Below are positions 49,629 to 61,840 of a stretch of DNA of 64,000 bases, piece by piece. The notes under the pieces are model-generated. The model saw only the letters and a program-made list of their open reading frames with translations. It did not search any database and was not told the DNA's origin. The stretch is from contig OV121083.1 in the NCBI GenBank assembly GCA_921293015.1, positions 30,062,908-30,126,907 of the forward strand, given 5' to 3'. This DNA is from Phorcus lineatus (Eukaryota > Mollusca > Gastropoda > Trochida > Trochidae). The position numbers and the translations under genes were made by a program. The first letter of the stretch is position 1; the number at the start of each line of letters is the position of its first letter.

Positions 49629-51187
49629 AGCCCAATTCACACTACGCACGATTGCACTGCGGTAAAATTACGAATCGATCGTACTGGTATCGTATTGTGG
49701 TTTTTACAATCTGTAATGTGAAAATAGTTTCTATGCGGGAGGTACACGATGTGGAAACAATCATTGCACGAAGGATCACGATTTTAACACGGCCAGAACA
49801 CAATCAACACAAACCTGACACGACGCTTTTACGATGCAATCACGAATGGTGTAAGAATAATGCAGGATTTAAAATAATTTGTGCAAAGGCAAAAAAAGGT
49901 TAACCACTGCTTTTAATGATCAATGTAGAATTGTTATCCATCCTGTGAAATACAATGTCATTGCGATAAAGACATTAGGGCGTATATTACTAATTCTAAC
50001 AATATTTCAGTTTTTTCTTATTTTCTTGCTTTAAGCAAATAACTACCGATGGTGTTTCACAGGCATTCCTTCTGATTCAAAGCAGTTAAAACCACGTAAG
50101 GAAGTTAACATCTTGACATCGAGATACTTGTCAAGTTGATCGATAATTTTACATTATTATTCGCTTCCTAACAAATTATGAAAAAATCCGCATTTCTACA
50201 TACTGATCATCACCTTCCCTTGCGCCCAAATTACCTTTTGCGAATTCTGGGTTATTAATCGTTATCATTCCAAAAACGTGAGTCTGTGGTAAATACTTTA
50301 CAATCGGCCTGAGAGAGCAATGTCATGAGAGTCCAGCGCAATATAAGCATCCCCATTGTTATCTTCATTTTCCATACCTTTGATGGTCTACTATATTATT
50401 TGGCTTGTGATGAATTCTTGTGCATTTTATCATACTTTGAATCAAAATCTTGCAGCATTAGTTCGTATTCGTTTTTCGTTTCTATGATTTCAAGGTATAC
50501 TTTCATGTCGAAATTTCATTGTTAGTTTTCACAAATATTGCCCATCTATGCATCTTAAAGCTATGCACAGGTAGAGAAATGTTGGCAGTAACATGGCAGT
50601 AATGTGGCGATTCGCTCGTCTCCCTCGCTTACCATCAATTCCTTACCATCGTTTGTGCTGACATGTTGACTGAAAGTAAGACGCGCGAAGCACACGTGAT
50701 GGAAACGCTCTTATTGGTGGAAGTTCAATCCAATATCGTGTAACGATTGTAACCTGATCGTACAGTAATCGTGTGACTCCGTGCTCTGTACGAGCTGTCA
50801 TCGTGGTCCTAAAGTTTAGCACAATAAAGGTTAAGTTAACATGAGTACGATAATAGTACGATTGCAAGAGGGACAATTTATCGATCGTGTTGTGGTTGTG
50901 TTGCGGTTGTGCTGTTATAGTGTCCTAAGGCTGAAGCACGATCAACACAATCACAACACATACACTATACAATAACTACACAATCGACACGCCAACAACA
51001 TGATTTTCTGAAATCAGGAACATGTTTGCGATTTGAACGAATCGTGTTGGACAAATAGCACGATCAGCTCAATCACTGGACGGTAACCACACAATAACAG
51101 CACAATAACCACACAGTAACTACATGATGACTACACGACCCTTTCGTACAGCGATCGTAGTCGATCGTACGTAGTGTGAGTTGTGCT
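49629..51187. mobile_element. Harbinger-like non-autonomous DNA transposon
   Basis: Terminal inverted repeats AGCCCAATTCACACTACG (49629) and, on the minus strand, AGCACAACTCACACTACG (51187) match over 26 bp with four differences. They are flanked by TTA on both sides (49626-49628, 51188-51190). A 3-bp TTA/TAA target duplication is characteristic of PIF/Harbinger. Subterminal regions are full of CGATCG/CACGATT words in both orientations. There is no transposase; the only open frames run through the terminal repeats. Class assignment rests on the ends and target duplication. Confidence 0.65.
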
Positions 51188-51422
51188 TTACTAGAAGAAA
51201 TATTGGCTAACTTTTGACATCAATTTGTAGACATATCATAAGATTGCAAAGCAGCGAAATTCGCCCTCAGATTTGGCAAAGTACACACTATATAGAAATA
51301 AACTCGTTTCTTGGGCAAGACCTAAAGGAAAGTCATATTCAGAAAAAATTAGAAATTATCGACAAGTATGGAACAAAAAAATGGTTGCGGCTTATTGAAA
51401 ATTTCATGAAAGGCAAAAACTC

Positions 51423-53146
51423 ATTAACTCATTAATTAACGCCGAGAGCCAAAATAATGAGATTCTCACAGCGAGAGCCGCATATAAGCGTCCGTTAATT
51501 AGCAGTTTCCTACAGCGAGGGACGCTTCTGTGCGTTAATTGAAAGCACCTCTTATTTAGCGAGAGCCACATATGTGCGTCCGTCCTGTAGTATTACAATA
51601 AACCAAATTTGTGCAATCATCTTAGTATCAATCCATAAAATTTAGCGTATCTTAATTGAGAAGATTCCCTTAGTCTTCATGACAGGAATCATTTATAGTG
51701 TTGTGATGGAAATTACCAGTATTTACAAGAAAATATACATGTAACACGTTAGGCAGATGAACACATTACGTTTATTAAGAGGATATTACTTAGCTTATAC
51801 CGAGGCAAAACTTTTGATTTATTTATCTGTTAAATGCATTGAAATAAACTATCTAAGAGAGGAAGCGTTATTTTTGACATTTATTCGTGAATACTTAGTG
51901 GCTATGAAATGAATAATCAGATAAACAGAATAAACAGGTATATGTTTTTTATCATTAGACAATATGCCACGCCCATGTATGTTATGAAATAATAACATAC
52001 ACACCTGTAATTCATGAATCTATCTTGCATTTATTACTTATCAAAGCACCAGGTCGTTCAAGTCACTAAACGTATTCGATTCAATAAATAAGTCTACTTG
52101 AGTGAGTCTCTTTTGATAAATACACAGTACAAAAAGAATTACCTACAATGTTGATAATCGTTTGAATCCGTTCATAGTAACGCTATATTTGGGCAACTCC
52201 TAAAAAATACCATGAAAAAACAATTCTGTAGAATAGAACCTGTATACACGCCGCTATTCTTTGTCATGTAACAATTGTATAAAAAAAGTTAATGTTATAT
52301 CATTGGACCGAAAAGTTTCATACAGCCACTCCCACTGTCATAATTTACGCTGAACCCTCATCTGTAATTAATGCACCCTGCAGTTCTATATACAGATTAT
52401 TTAGTTTGCTAATACGATATTTCTATTCGTTTGAGCTCAAACGAAAGACGTTAACTTTCGTTTTATTTACAACATTTACACATTTTATAACATCATAGTT
52501 TTTGGTGATATCATATTTCGAGTTGATACCGCACCAACAAATAATATTGATTATTCAAAAATGATAATCTGGCCCCGACCAATATAGATAACATCTTCAT
52601 GGCTAAATTATCATTTACAGCTGCAATACCAAACGTTGTATTTGCTACACATAGTATATAGATATGTCGTAATTTTATTTTCAAATGAAAATGCGTGTCA
52701 AATCATAATGAAAGATAATATAGTTGTTACTTGCAAAAGAGTAAACAATATGCTGTCATCAAATCACTCGAATGGTAAATTGAAAAAAACATTATCTAAC
52801 ATAAAGATTGACGCAAGGTAATATATTATTTTGTAACTTATAAAGATCCAAGCATATACTTTTAATTGGAGACGGACGAAACCCTTAATTAACGGCATAA
52901 AGAAAAAAAATCATTGAAGAATAATCACAGGTGGTGTTTCTGTAAGAAATCAGTGTTCAGTCCCTCTATTTCCTGTTTGATCTTCATGAAACAATAAAAC
53001 AATCGATACTTTATGGTTCATGGCTAGACAGTTTCCGTTCATATGGGCCTTGCTAAATGAGCGGTTCTACAGCGAACAGCTTCAGTGGCGACAGGCCCAG
53101 GTGTTAAGCCGTAAACTATGTCCAGGCGTTAATGAGTTAACATCAT
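51423..53146 (+). mobile_element. Dispersed repeat, copy B, with inverted ends
   Basis: From ~51840 to 53146 it matches copy A (5720-7135). Its right end GGCGTTAATGAG|TTAA is mirrored at the left by TTAA|CTCATTAATTAACGCC near 51424-51443, so it has inverted ends about 1.7 kb apart with TTAA outside. The left end also has three GCGAGAGCC-type subrepeats (51439-51570). The apparent reading frame at 53020-53145 is part of the repeat. It is non-coding, and a TTAA-specific (piggyBac-like) origin is possible. Confidence 0.55.
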
Positions 53147-54075
53147 TTCCATCGGCTCTATGTGATGACACACTGTATGATGATTGCAATAAGATTGCAA
53201 AGATATTGAATGAATACTTCACTAATCAAAATAAGGTACTTATAATGACAAACATATTGATAAAATATAAATAAATCATTGTTTTATCGTTTGGCTCTGG
53301 CTCAAGTTTGAAAAGAAGCGTCTGTTCAGGTAGTGTCAATGATTACTCAAATCATAGACCCAAGGCATTGACGAGGTGGCTAGCAAAGGGTTTTGAAAAG
53401 TGTTTTTAAGACATGTTTTTAACAATTTCAGGGGTAATTAAATACTTTCCAACCTCAAGTCTGGTTTCACATCAGGAGACTCTACAGTTAATCACTTGAC
53501 ATAACTGTATGATTTTTTATCTGGAGCAGACGAAGGTAAAGAATTTTGAGCAGTGATGTAAATAAAGCCTTAGACAGAGTTTGACATAAGGGCACTATTC
53601 ATAATTTGAATAGATATAGTTATATGGGTAATTTGCTAAAATGATTTGAAAATTATCTTGAAAATAGAATCCAAACAATTTGTTGTATTTAATGGATTTC
53701 AATCTGATGAAAGAACTGCCTTGGCAGGTGCACCCCATGGTTCAGTTTAGGACCACTCCTTTTTATTGTATATATGAATGTAATATACGCCTCTGAACGG
53801 ATGATGCATCTATATATGCAATAATTGATGACCACAACGAAAAAGCAAGTAATATAAATGAAGATTTAAAGCGTAGTGCAGATGTGGCAGTTTATAACTA
53901 GTGGCAAGAATCATTCAATATGAACAAGACAAAATTAATTCGCTTCCACGTAAAATTTAACAAACACAAATACCAGAACTCGGCATGAATGATAATAAAC
54001 TGAAGTACAACAGAAAGTACTTACCCCAGGAATTTTGTTATTAAAGAAAACAAACAAACTTTCGAGCTTTTAAAA
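53147..54075 (+). pseudogene. LINE reverse transcriptase relic
   Basis: Heavily decayed RT on the plus strand. The order is DDCNKIAKILNEYFTNQNKV (53170), a degraded fingers stretch around 53390, FQSGFTSGDSTVNHL-like text assembled over frameshifts near 53455-53500, DVNKALDRV (motif A) near 53555, APHGSV (motif B) near 53730, TDDASIYAIIDD (motif C, the ADD box with the first residue changed) near 53797, and NMNKTKLIRFHVKF. More than six stops or shifts. The motif style is CR1/Jockey-like. Its C-terminal tail probably continues at 55285 after the Tc1-like relic. Confidence 0.65.
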
Positions 54076-54289
54076 AGGTTGATATACATAGTGAACCATT
54101 TTCATACATTGCAAGGACATGTTGGAGTGTTTTGTTCAACACATCACTTCTCTACATTTGTTTGTGTCCACTCGGGGTATATCTTGAAATTTACATTGAC
54201 AGATCAGGCGTCATTTCGATGTATGATTTTCATAAATAGTGGAGTTACTATCGGGTGTGACCCCCATGACAGTAAATACAAGCATAAAC

Positions 54290-55120
54290 AGGACTTCTCA
54301 TGGAAAAGGTAAGTCGTCGGATTACGTCATATGGGATACGTTGCCCGTCTTCGTGTAGTGCCTGTTTCACCTGTTGCATGGTGACTGGTTGCTGTGGGGG
54401 ACGTCTAAATCATCTTCCCAAACGATTCCATAGATGCTCTATCGGTGATAAGTCAGGTGAGCTTTGTCGTGTTGAAAAGTCATACCTTGGTGCGCATCTG
54501 TATGAATGGGGCCACAACGACTTGTCACCAAATCTGTCTTCTAGTCACCGCAGATCCCGCCCCAGACCATGACGCTGCCACCGCCAGAGGGTACAACTTC
54601 TTGGACACATTTTGCAGCCTGTGCCTCGTCTCTACGTCTGTATACTCTCACTCTGCCATCTGCTTGAAACAGGTTGAATCGACTTTCGTCACTGAACATC
54701 ACTTTTGCCCAATCACGACGTTGCCAGCGACTCACTCTCCTTGTCAGGCGTTAAGTTGATGGTCGCGGATCATTGTCATTCCGCGGAACAGTTGATATGT
54801 CCGAATACCGGTAGTTTGAAGAAAACTCATGACAGTGTTCCTGCTGATATGGTGCCCTAAAGTCGTCGATGCCGTTGACGTCAATGTGATAAATCTGTAA
54901 TGCTGTTGTAGTGTGCACAGATAACAGTCTCTCAGGTATCCCTCAGATGTCTGGCCAGTCTGGTTAAGGCAATGAAAGAGTCGAATGACTGTTTTTCTGC
55001 AAGCAAACGTCCTGGCAATCTGGCTGTTCGAAACCCCCAGTTAGGGTCGATTACTGTTTCTCGCTCTGCTGCTGTTAATTGTGGCAGTTTGTTCTGCCTC
55101 TTCCTTAACACGAGTATTGA
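54290..55120 (-). pseudogene. Tc1-like transposase relic
   Basis: The minus-strand frame at 54735-54541 reads RDWAKVMFSDESRFNLF then ADGRVRVYRRRDEAQ and GGGSVMVWGGICGD, the signature of Tc1/mariner transposases. The Asp in FSDESRF is the first of the DDE/D triad. Further pieces are VRTYQLFRGM upstream and SPIEHLWNRLGR downstream (~54450-54410). The region holding the second Asp (QDNA/QHD box) is reduced, suggesting an internal deletion. N-terminal helix-turn-helix remnants reach ~55110 (LPQLTAAERETVI). No terminal inverted repeats were recognised. It lies inside the LINE relic. Confidence 0.75.
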
Positions 55121-55284
55121 ATGATCAAATTCACCACTTCTTACACTCTAAGCGTGTCCAATTCATGTGAAAATGAAAAAAATCGTAATTTCTGAAAAAA
55201 CCTTTTCCTTCAACTGATATGCCTCAATTGCGTTTGGGCGATATTTTCTAATTGTTTCCATAATTTACATTTGTATAAAACATT

Positions 55285-55560
55285 AAAAAATTCTATATGT
55301 CAAAAATTATATCACAAAAACTGTCAATTATGCGAGATCCTTCCTCCCAGATTCTGTTAAACAATGGAATTCATTACTGTTTTTTAATGTAGTGACATAA
55401 ATGCACATAAGCATGAAGATTCATGTAAAAAAACACCAGTCTGTTCTTGCAGCCCTTATTTTTCTTTTCATGTTATCTTTACAGTGTTACCTGTTTTGTC
55501 TTATATGGAAATCCAAATTGTTCCACTACCGGAAATAATGAATTTCTAATATCAGTGCAC
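55285..55560 (+). pseudogene. LINE RT C-terminal tail
   Basis: RSFLPDSVKQWNSL at ~55337-55380 matches the near-terminal FFP.S...WNSLP motif, and a following frame with SVCSCSPYFSFH is the decayed Cys-rich end. Probably the continuation of the RT at 53147-54075, separated from it by the Tc1-like insertion. Confidence 0.5.
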
Positions 55561-55937
55561 GTTTTTAAAATTTTAACAGGCAGATTTGAACAATAGCTTG
55601 TTGTCTGATATATAGTTTAGGATAATTGACTTCACTGATGTTGTTTTTTATATGACATTTAGGCATTTGTATGTTTTACATATATTGTAAATTTGCCATG
55701 TATTTTTATGTTTTATATATATTGTAAATTTGCCATGACTTGTATAATGTTTTGTATCTTTAAGCTGTATTCATATACTCTGATAGATTGTTCTACAATC
55801 CAAGTATTCATGGAAACAAATATGTTTATACCTTATATGTCAAAACGGAAGATCATATAACAGCTACCGCAGCTAATATAAAGCAAATAAAACAATATTT
55901 GAAAAAGAGTTCACAGGTATACAGGATTATAAATTCA

Positions 55938-56175
55938 AAGACAAAAAAATGACACATAGCCAACATTACTCCAACATGTTTCATTGATATCTTTAGGGAG
56001 TCTTTCTAAATACATATTCTCATTCTACAAAATGGATACAAATGATCGAATAATGCGTCATTGTTATGTCAATTGTATTGTGACATCATAACGTCATAAA
56101 TGTTTTTTGTAAGACTCCCTGAGGATATCAATGAAACATGTTGGAGTAACGTTGGCTATGTGTCATTTTTGTCTT
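55938..56175. mobile_element. Hairpin MITE with ~70-bp inverted repeats
   Basis: The left arm begins AAGACAAAAAAATGACACAT and the right arm ends ATGTGTCATTTTTGTCTT. The arms remain complementary for ~70 bp (through CATGTTTCATTGATATC and AGGGAGTCTT), with a ~100-bp loop. No coding capacity. The target duplication is unclear. RNA from here would form a strong stem-loop. Confidence 0.75.
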
Positions 56176-56184
56176 GGGATAACT

Positions 56185-56530
56185 TCACAATGAACAGGCC
56201 ATGTTATTAGAAAACTCACATTTAGAGGCAGTAAGAACTCTTTGCGGCGAGATTCGTGGAATAAGCCATGGCAAGATATATAAAGAAACCAATTACAGCT
56301 CTATCAATCTATACTAAATCCATTTATAAAACGTATTATATTATAATTTAGCTCCAAATGACTTGGGAGACCTCACACCAGGAACAGTATGGGAACAAAG
56401 TGATTATCATCTCGTAAACAGTTTTTCTATCCAAGAAATTAATTTCAGAAAACAAAGATACTTTCATTCTTTCTTGCCAAGCACCATTATGCTGTGGAAT
56501 TACCATTTCATGCCCTTTCGCTTTATCAAT
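56185..56530 (+). pseudogene. LINE RT thumb/C-terminal fragment
   Basis: The plus strand reads HLEAVRTLCGEIRGISHGKI, YKETNYSSINL, APNDLGDLTPGTVWEQSDYH and YFHSFLPSTIMLWN, a well-known order in the RT C-terminal region of molluscan and cnidarian CR1/Jockey-like LINEs (ARI..G..R...T..LY.ETGW..L...P..L..L.PP). Stops near 56334 and 56350 interrupt it. It is a different copy from the tail at 55285-55560, since the WN motif occurs in both. Confidence 0.7.
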
Positions 56531-56624
56531 TCAAAAGTATGATAAATCCAACAGTAACGCAAAGTTATTTTGATTAAATTCAGATTTAGTCAAATAATCC
56601 ATTGTCGCCTAAAGCTTGGTTGTG

Positions 56625-56965
56625 GTGACTCTATCCAGTTTCTACCTTGCTCTCATCGGTAATAAAACCTGTGAAACGAAGCAGTGACATCTATCGTGAT
56701 CACGAGTTATCTCCCTTACTACCCCCTAACCTACACCGATAGTGAAATCACCGTTTACATTCGATAACTACGCCCAGCCTTGAGACATTTTACTGAAGAA
56801 AATTCAAGCAAAAAATTGATATCATGCTTTTTTGCGCTTTTTTGCAGGGTTTTACTGAAAACACAAATAATTTAAAAATTTAACAATTATGTCATGTATC
56901 GATATTTCTCATATAATGCTATTCTCTCCTTTGTAATAAACACAGTTTTTAAAAATCCATTTTCT
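56625..56965 (+). repeat. Inverted repeat pair, left arm
   Basis: Aligns with the reverse complement of 61145-61485: TTTCTACCTTGCTCTCATCGG...CGTGATCACGAGTTA...TTGATATCATGCTTT...AACAATTATGTCAT...GCTATTCTCTCCTTTGTAATA. I estimate roughly three-quarters identity over ~340 bp. No coding sequence. It may be the arm of a ~4.9-kb DNA element or an independent inverted insertion. Confidence 0.75.
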
Positions 56966-59900
56966 GAGCAACTTATTTTGTTGTTGATTATCATTTATTA
57001 TATTTGCGTTATCATTCTGAAATTTCATGGGATTATGTTTATTTAATCTTGTCGATGAACTGAATGAAAAAAATACAGACATAATTACTCTATAAATGAT
57101 CTTGTTTAAAGCATATCTTTTATATCATTTTATTCAGCACCAAATTCATTACCAGGGAAAAATCGTAGTCACTGATAAAAATTCCTTCAAATAAATGAGA
57201 GCTTGTCACAAACCATGTTCATTGAATTGATAAACTCAAAACACTTATTCATCTCGCACGCAGTATGTTGATAGCCAATAATCTTAATTCCAGATGTATC
57301 TAAATCATCATAACCTTGTTAACATCAATACTTTTCAAACATCAACTTAGTCACGTCACGCGCAAGCAGATCATTTGTTAGTATTTACACCGTATGTCAG
57401 TACATTCGACCACAAAAATGTTAATATCAAGTGCGTGAAATTTAATTGTTTATGAATCTTGCTAAATTCATGAATGTAACATAAACCTATTGTTGAATAT
57501 GTTCCCTATAACACATGCTGTGGCATACAATTTATCAAAGTTTGGCAACGAATACCTCACCAATATTTTGTTCAAAAGAGGATACATTTACATTTCAAGA
57601 GAAACATTATTAAAAAGTTAAGATTATGATAATTAATGTCATTTACAATTATAATAATCCAAAGTGGGAGGAGTTTAACATCTTTTCCCTTCTGCAGTGA
57701 CGTTATGAATAACCACATTTTATTCTGAGGAATTGTCACGCTCCACTAGTTAGGAACCCTAAAACAATAGGTGAACGAGATGACCCCTGAAATTGTTCAA
57801 AGCAATTATAAAATTTTGTTTTCTAAAAAAATCAAACCATTTCAATTCTTGATTTAATTATACATTCTGAATTTTCAGGCGGAATATAATTATGTCCTGT
57901 CATAATGGGGTGACTGTTGGCATTCGACTGCTACTTACTTTATTGTCACTGCGTCCAGTTATTATGAACCAATGAACTTGTAGAATATATATTCAACCAA
58001 TAAATAAGAAGAAGGAGATTTGGCTTATGCACTTCTACCGACGATGACACTCACTTAAAAAAGAAGATCGTGAATAACGGGTACCAACATTCTTTAGGAT
58101 TACATGTGATGTTTCTAACACTTGCGCTAGCTGTGTTTTCATTTCATTGATTGTTAAATGCAAAGACAGAGATATTTTACTAAGTACTAAGTTGTCTTGA
58201 AAATGAAGTAAAAGAAAATAATTTTTTCTTCAGTAAACATTTACTTATTTTTTTTACATTGTCTCCCATTTATTACAAAAACGTTAATTTTTTCGAGACA
58301 ATTTAGAACTTCATATCGATATATATGTATCATCCCGACTGCAGATCCGCCCAATCTTAAGATGGAGACACCATAGGCCCATGTTGTTTTAACAAATTAT
58401 TATCTCGTTTATCTACTTGGCGACTTGGTTGATTGTACCAAATGTAAAAAAAGTTCCTATTATCGAAGTCTGGTTCCCCAACATTTTAGATATTTTCAAC
58501 TAGTGACAACTTAGAGTTTGAATATTCCCTAGTAACTCATATCAATATACTAAAATCTATCTTAACGGCGACAAATCTTTGTCACAGAGTGTTAACGAAT
58601 TCCTAATAATATCTGTTTATCATTTCATAAATGATGCCAACCGATTATTAAAGCCCTTTCCTAAAATTTGTACAAAATGTAAGGTAGACAAAGCTTAATA
58701 TAAATTTGAGTTTAGTAAGAATAATTGCAAATGTATATTTCCACCAATGTACTTGATATCTAAATCTAATCTGAATTTTGTGTAACACATGTTTTATGGA
58801 AATAAAATACTGTTTAAATCATAGTATTATGCTAACTAACCATTATATAATTACACATATTGCATATTCTCATACAATGAAATATGATAATATTTTACAA
58901 TAACCAATGACAGTTTCAATATCAAATTTGTATAAAAAATGACAGTTTCTATATCAAATTTGTATAAGCAATAACAATATGAATCATTTAGTCCTCTGAA
59001 GAAAACTCATTAGTACATGTATGTCGGCACAATAAATCGATAATTGTTAGTATATCAATAAAACTTCGTTGATGTGTATTTACAAAACTAATGCCTTTTT
59101 TCGGGGGAACATGTTAAGTAGCATATTTAAAATAACAAAACGATTAGTTAAGTAAACTTTCAGCTGTAAAACGACATTATTACACTGACATGTAATTCTT
59201 CCCTCTCACCTACTCATCTTATTTGACTCAGTTGAACAGTTGATTAACTTATTAGCAGTAACAACACACAAAAATTCTCTCAATTCAACGTTTCTAACAA
59301 GCCTAGATTGACGCTTGTCCATATAAAAACAACCTTTTCATACTGATTGAAATCATATGTTACCTCGGGTTAAGTAGAAATTTTTTTCCCCTCAACTCTG
59401 TACCCTGGTTTGTGTCAAAAAATCTTGTGAAGGTAAACAAACTTTATTAATGAACTCAAAGTCAACAAACTTCGTTTATAATCTTCTTGTAGTATTTATA
59501 AGAAATGAGTTGAAATATTGTATTTCTATATTAGCATGAAGAAATTGCCTTTGCAATATTGAATATCTTAACCGAATTGTGTTACAACTGTACATCGTAT
59601 TGGTTTGACATAACTTTGTGTTGTATGTTTGATGGTTTCAAAATATAATTTGTATTGGCGCGGCATTGCTATAAGCTTCCAGCTTGCTTGCAAATCTATT
59701 TTCTTTTTTTGAAATGAACAAAATATGTTTAAACCATAATCTTCTTTTGTAAATCTTGGAGGTGAGGTGAGTTGGGCATTAACGCCGCTTTCAAGATTAT
59801 TTCACTTATATCACGGATGCTAGTATTAGTGCAGTGAGAAAGCCCGCAACACCACTGTGGCTATGCATTGCGGTGAGTAAATCTTGGAAACTAAGTTCTT

Positions 59901-61144
59901 AATTTTAAAAAATTCTATTAAAAAGCCTGCTATTTCCCCATAAGTAATCAATGGATGATGTTAGATTTCATTTTGTTTACTTTACATGATAATCGTTCTG
60001 TTTATGAAAAAAATATTTTGAATATATTCATTTTGGCCAAAAAACTTTCATCGAATATTAATACAATAACAATTAACATAAACATTTGATCACGGCTGCT
60101 TCCAATCAGTGATATTGCCGATAGGGGCCAATGCCTTGATAGATATGAATGATAATCATTGACTAAAACAACAAACGCTCGGCGTGTACCTTTGTAGTGT
60201 TACAAGCATGCTCATGTACAATTGGTACCCATTCTTGTCACTAATTGGAAGGTGACACACAGGTATTAGTGTCATAACCGAATCGGATGTTTACCAAAAT
60301 CCCTTCTTTCGGGTTTTGAGTGTATATTTCTTTTTTTTATTTGCTTAACATGCTGTTACAATTAAAATATTTAAGAATATAATGAAATAATTTATAAAAT
60401 TTTGTATAAGAATTACTTTTGAAATCGTTTTGTACTATGATGAAAAACTCGTATGCGATGATAGATATAGCCAATAAGTCGTGAAAATCAACATACAATC
60501 AAAATATCTTTCGAGGGTCTTATCTAAGCGCTTATCTAAATGAAACATGTTATCATGTTATTACTAAATTCAACATTAGAATAAGAATATTATGAACATG
60601 TTAAAGTATCCGCCGTCCCATCTTAAGATGGGACGCGATCCCAAGTTGGGATTATACATATACACTACATGTTATCCCATAGTGGCGGATCTCTCACCAA
60701 CCAAGTTCTAAACCTTTTTGATATAAACCAATCTGGGTTTTTTCACAGTCCAATCAAAATGGATTTGACGAGTGAGAAGGAAAGTTGATATCATGGAGCA
60801 TTAACATATCATATTTAGGAATTCTTTCGGTCATGCTATTGCATCTATTTTGCTGTTGAATTAGCTTGAAAATACAGAGAAAATCATGGGGATGGAGTTT
60901 CAGCTGACAACTAGCACGTCACACACTGGGCGTGGCCTCAAGTCATGCTTCTATGATTTGTCTACGCGTTCGCCAGTCTCATTAGGTGGTTATCCAAAAC
61001 AGGGGTAGAAAAGGTTTCCTAGTAGTCAAATAAAACCGTATGTTTTCTCATATTTTGGCTCTGTTGATTCTTATAAGTGAAGCAAATACAGAAAATAATT
61101 TGTAATAATCAAAATAAATGTGTTACGTCTCCTCTTTAAATATG
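56966..61144. other. Non-coding interior between inverted arms
   Basis: About 4.2 kb, AT-rich, with no coding sequence. Contains the SINE-like insertion at 59761-59876 and two short stretches of the TCCCA.CTTAAGATGG family (58335-58370, 60608-60690). Confidence 0.5.
59761..59876 (-). mobile_element. Mollusc-type SINE-like insertion
   Basis: A 116-bp insert flanked by GTAAATCTTGGA on both sides (59749-59760 and 59877-59888). Read on the minus strand it has a GATATAAGTGAAATAATCTT core, then GAAAGCGGCGTTAATGCCC and the tail AACTCACCTCACC. This core-plus-(TCAC) tail is, from memory, the conserved 3' part of abundant molluscan short repeats. 5'-truncated, with tail next to the duplication, as for LINE-mobilised copies. 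Confidence 0.75.
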
Positions 61145-61485
61145 TTATATTTCACGATAGTTATGATCATATTATTATTATGATTATTAAAAAATATGTT
61201 TATTAAAAAGGAGAGAAAAGCATTGTAAGAGGAATAGTGATATTTCGTAATTGTTCAAACTTTAGATTCCTGGTGTTCTCAGTACTATACAGCAATCAAA
61301 CCAGCGGGCTAAAGTATGATATCAAATTTTCACTTGATTTTCTTGATAATAGTGTCCGTACCGAGTGTAAACAGGGATTTTACTGGCTGTAGGTTAGCAG
61401 CTAGAAGTAGGTGGTAACTCATGATCACGATGTATGTCACTACTTCACGTTTTGTTACCGATGAGGGCAAGGTAGAAAATATAGA
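61145..61485 (-). repeat. Inverted repeat pair, right arm
   Basis: Reverse-complement partner of 56625-56965 (see there). A 66-codon frame on the minus strand through it (61530-61330) is not shared as a frame by the other arm. Confidence 0.75.
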
Positions 61486-61559
61486 GAGTTTGTAAGGATA
61501 CGTTTTCACCTTGCCTTGGGAAAAGGACATTTAATTTTTGTATAAATTTCTTTTAAGGT

Positions 61560-61840
61560 ATCTGTTACCAAAATCAAAATATCCTTTAAGGTCAAATGTT
61601 TCACCAAAGTCAAAGTGTCTTTCTAGGTCAATCATTCACCAACGTCATATTTTTCAAAGTCAAAATTTCATCGAAGTCGAAATTTCATTACAATAATCTT
61701 TCACCGAAAACAAAAAATGTTTTTGAAGTCAAATTTTTAACAAATTCATAATTATCAATATATATTCAAAGTCATGTATCTTTCAAAATAAACATTGGAC
61801 AAAATCATAATTTTTCAATGCCAACGTTTCACTAAATAAG
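61560..61840 (-). repeat. Degenerate AAAGTCAA/TTTCACC array
   Basis: A run of variants of TTTCACCAAAGTCAAA every ~17-25 bp. Same family as 63100-63470 but in the opposite orientation. Both flank the exon at 62424-62810. Confidence 0.65.

Noticed and set aside
49652..49903. 83-codon plus-strand frame
   Set aside because: Runs through the subterminal repeats of the Harbinger-like element; no transposase motif.
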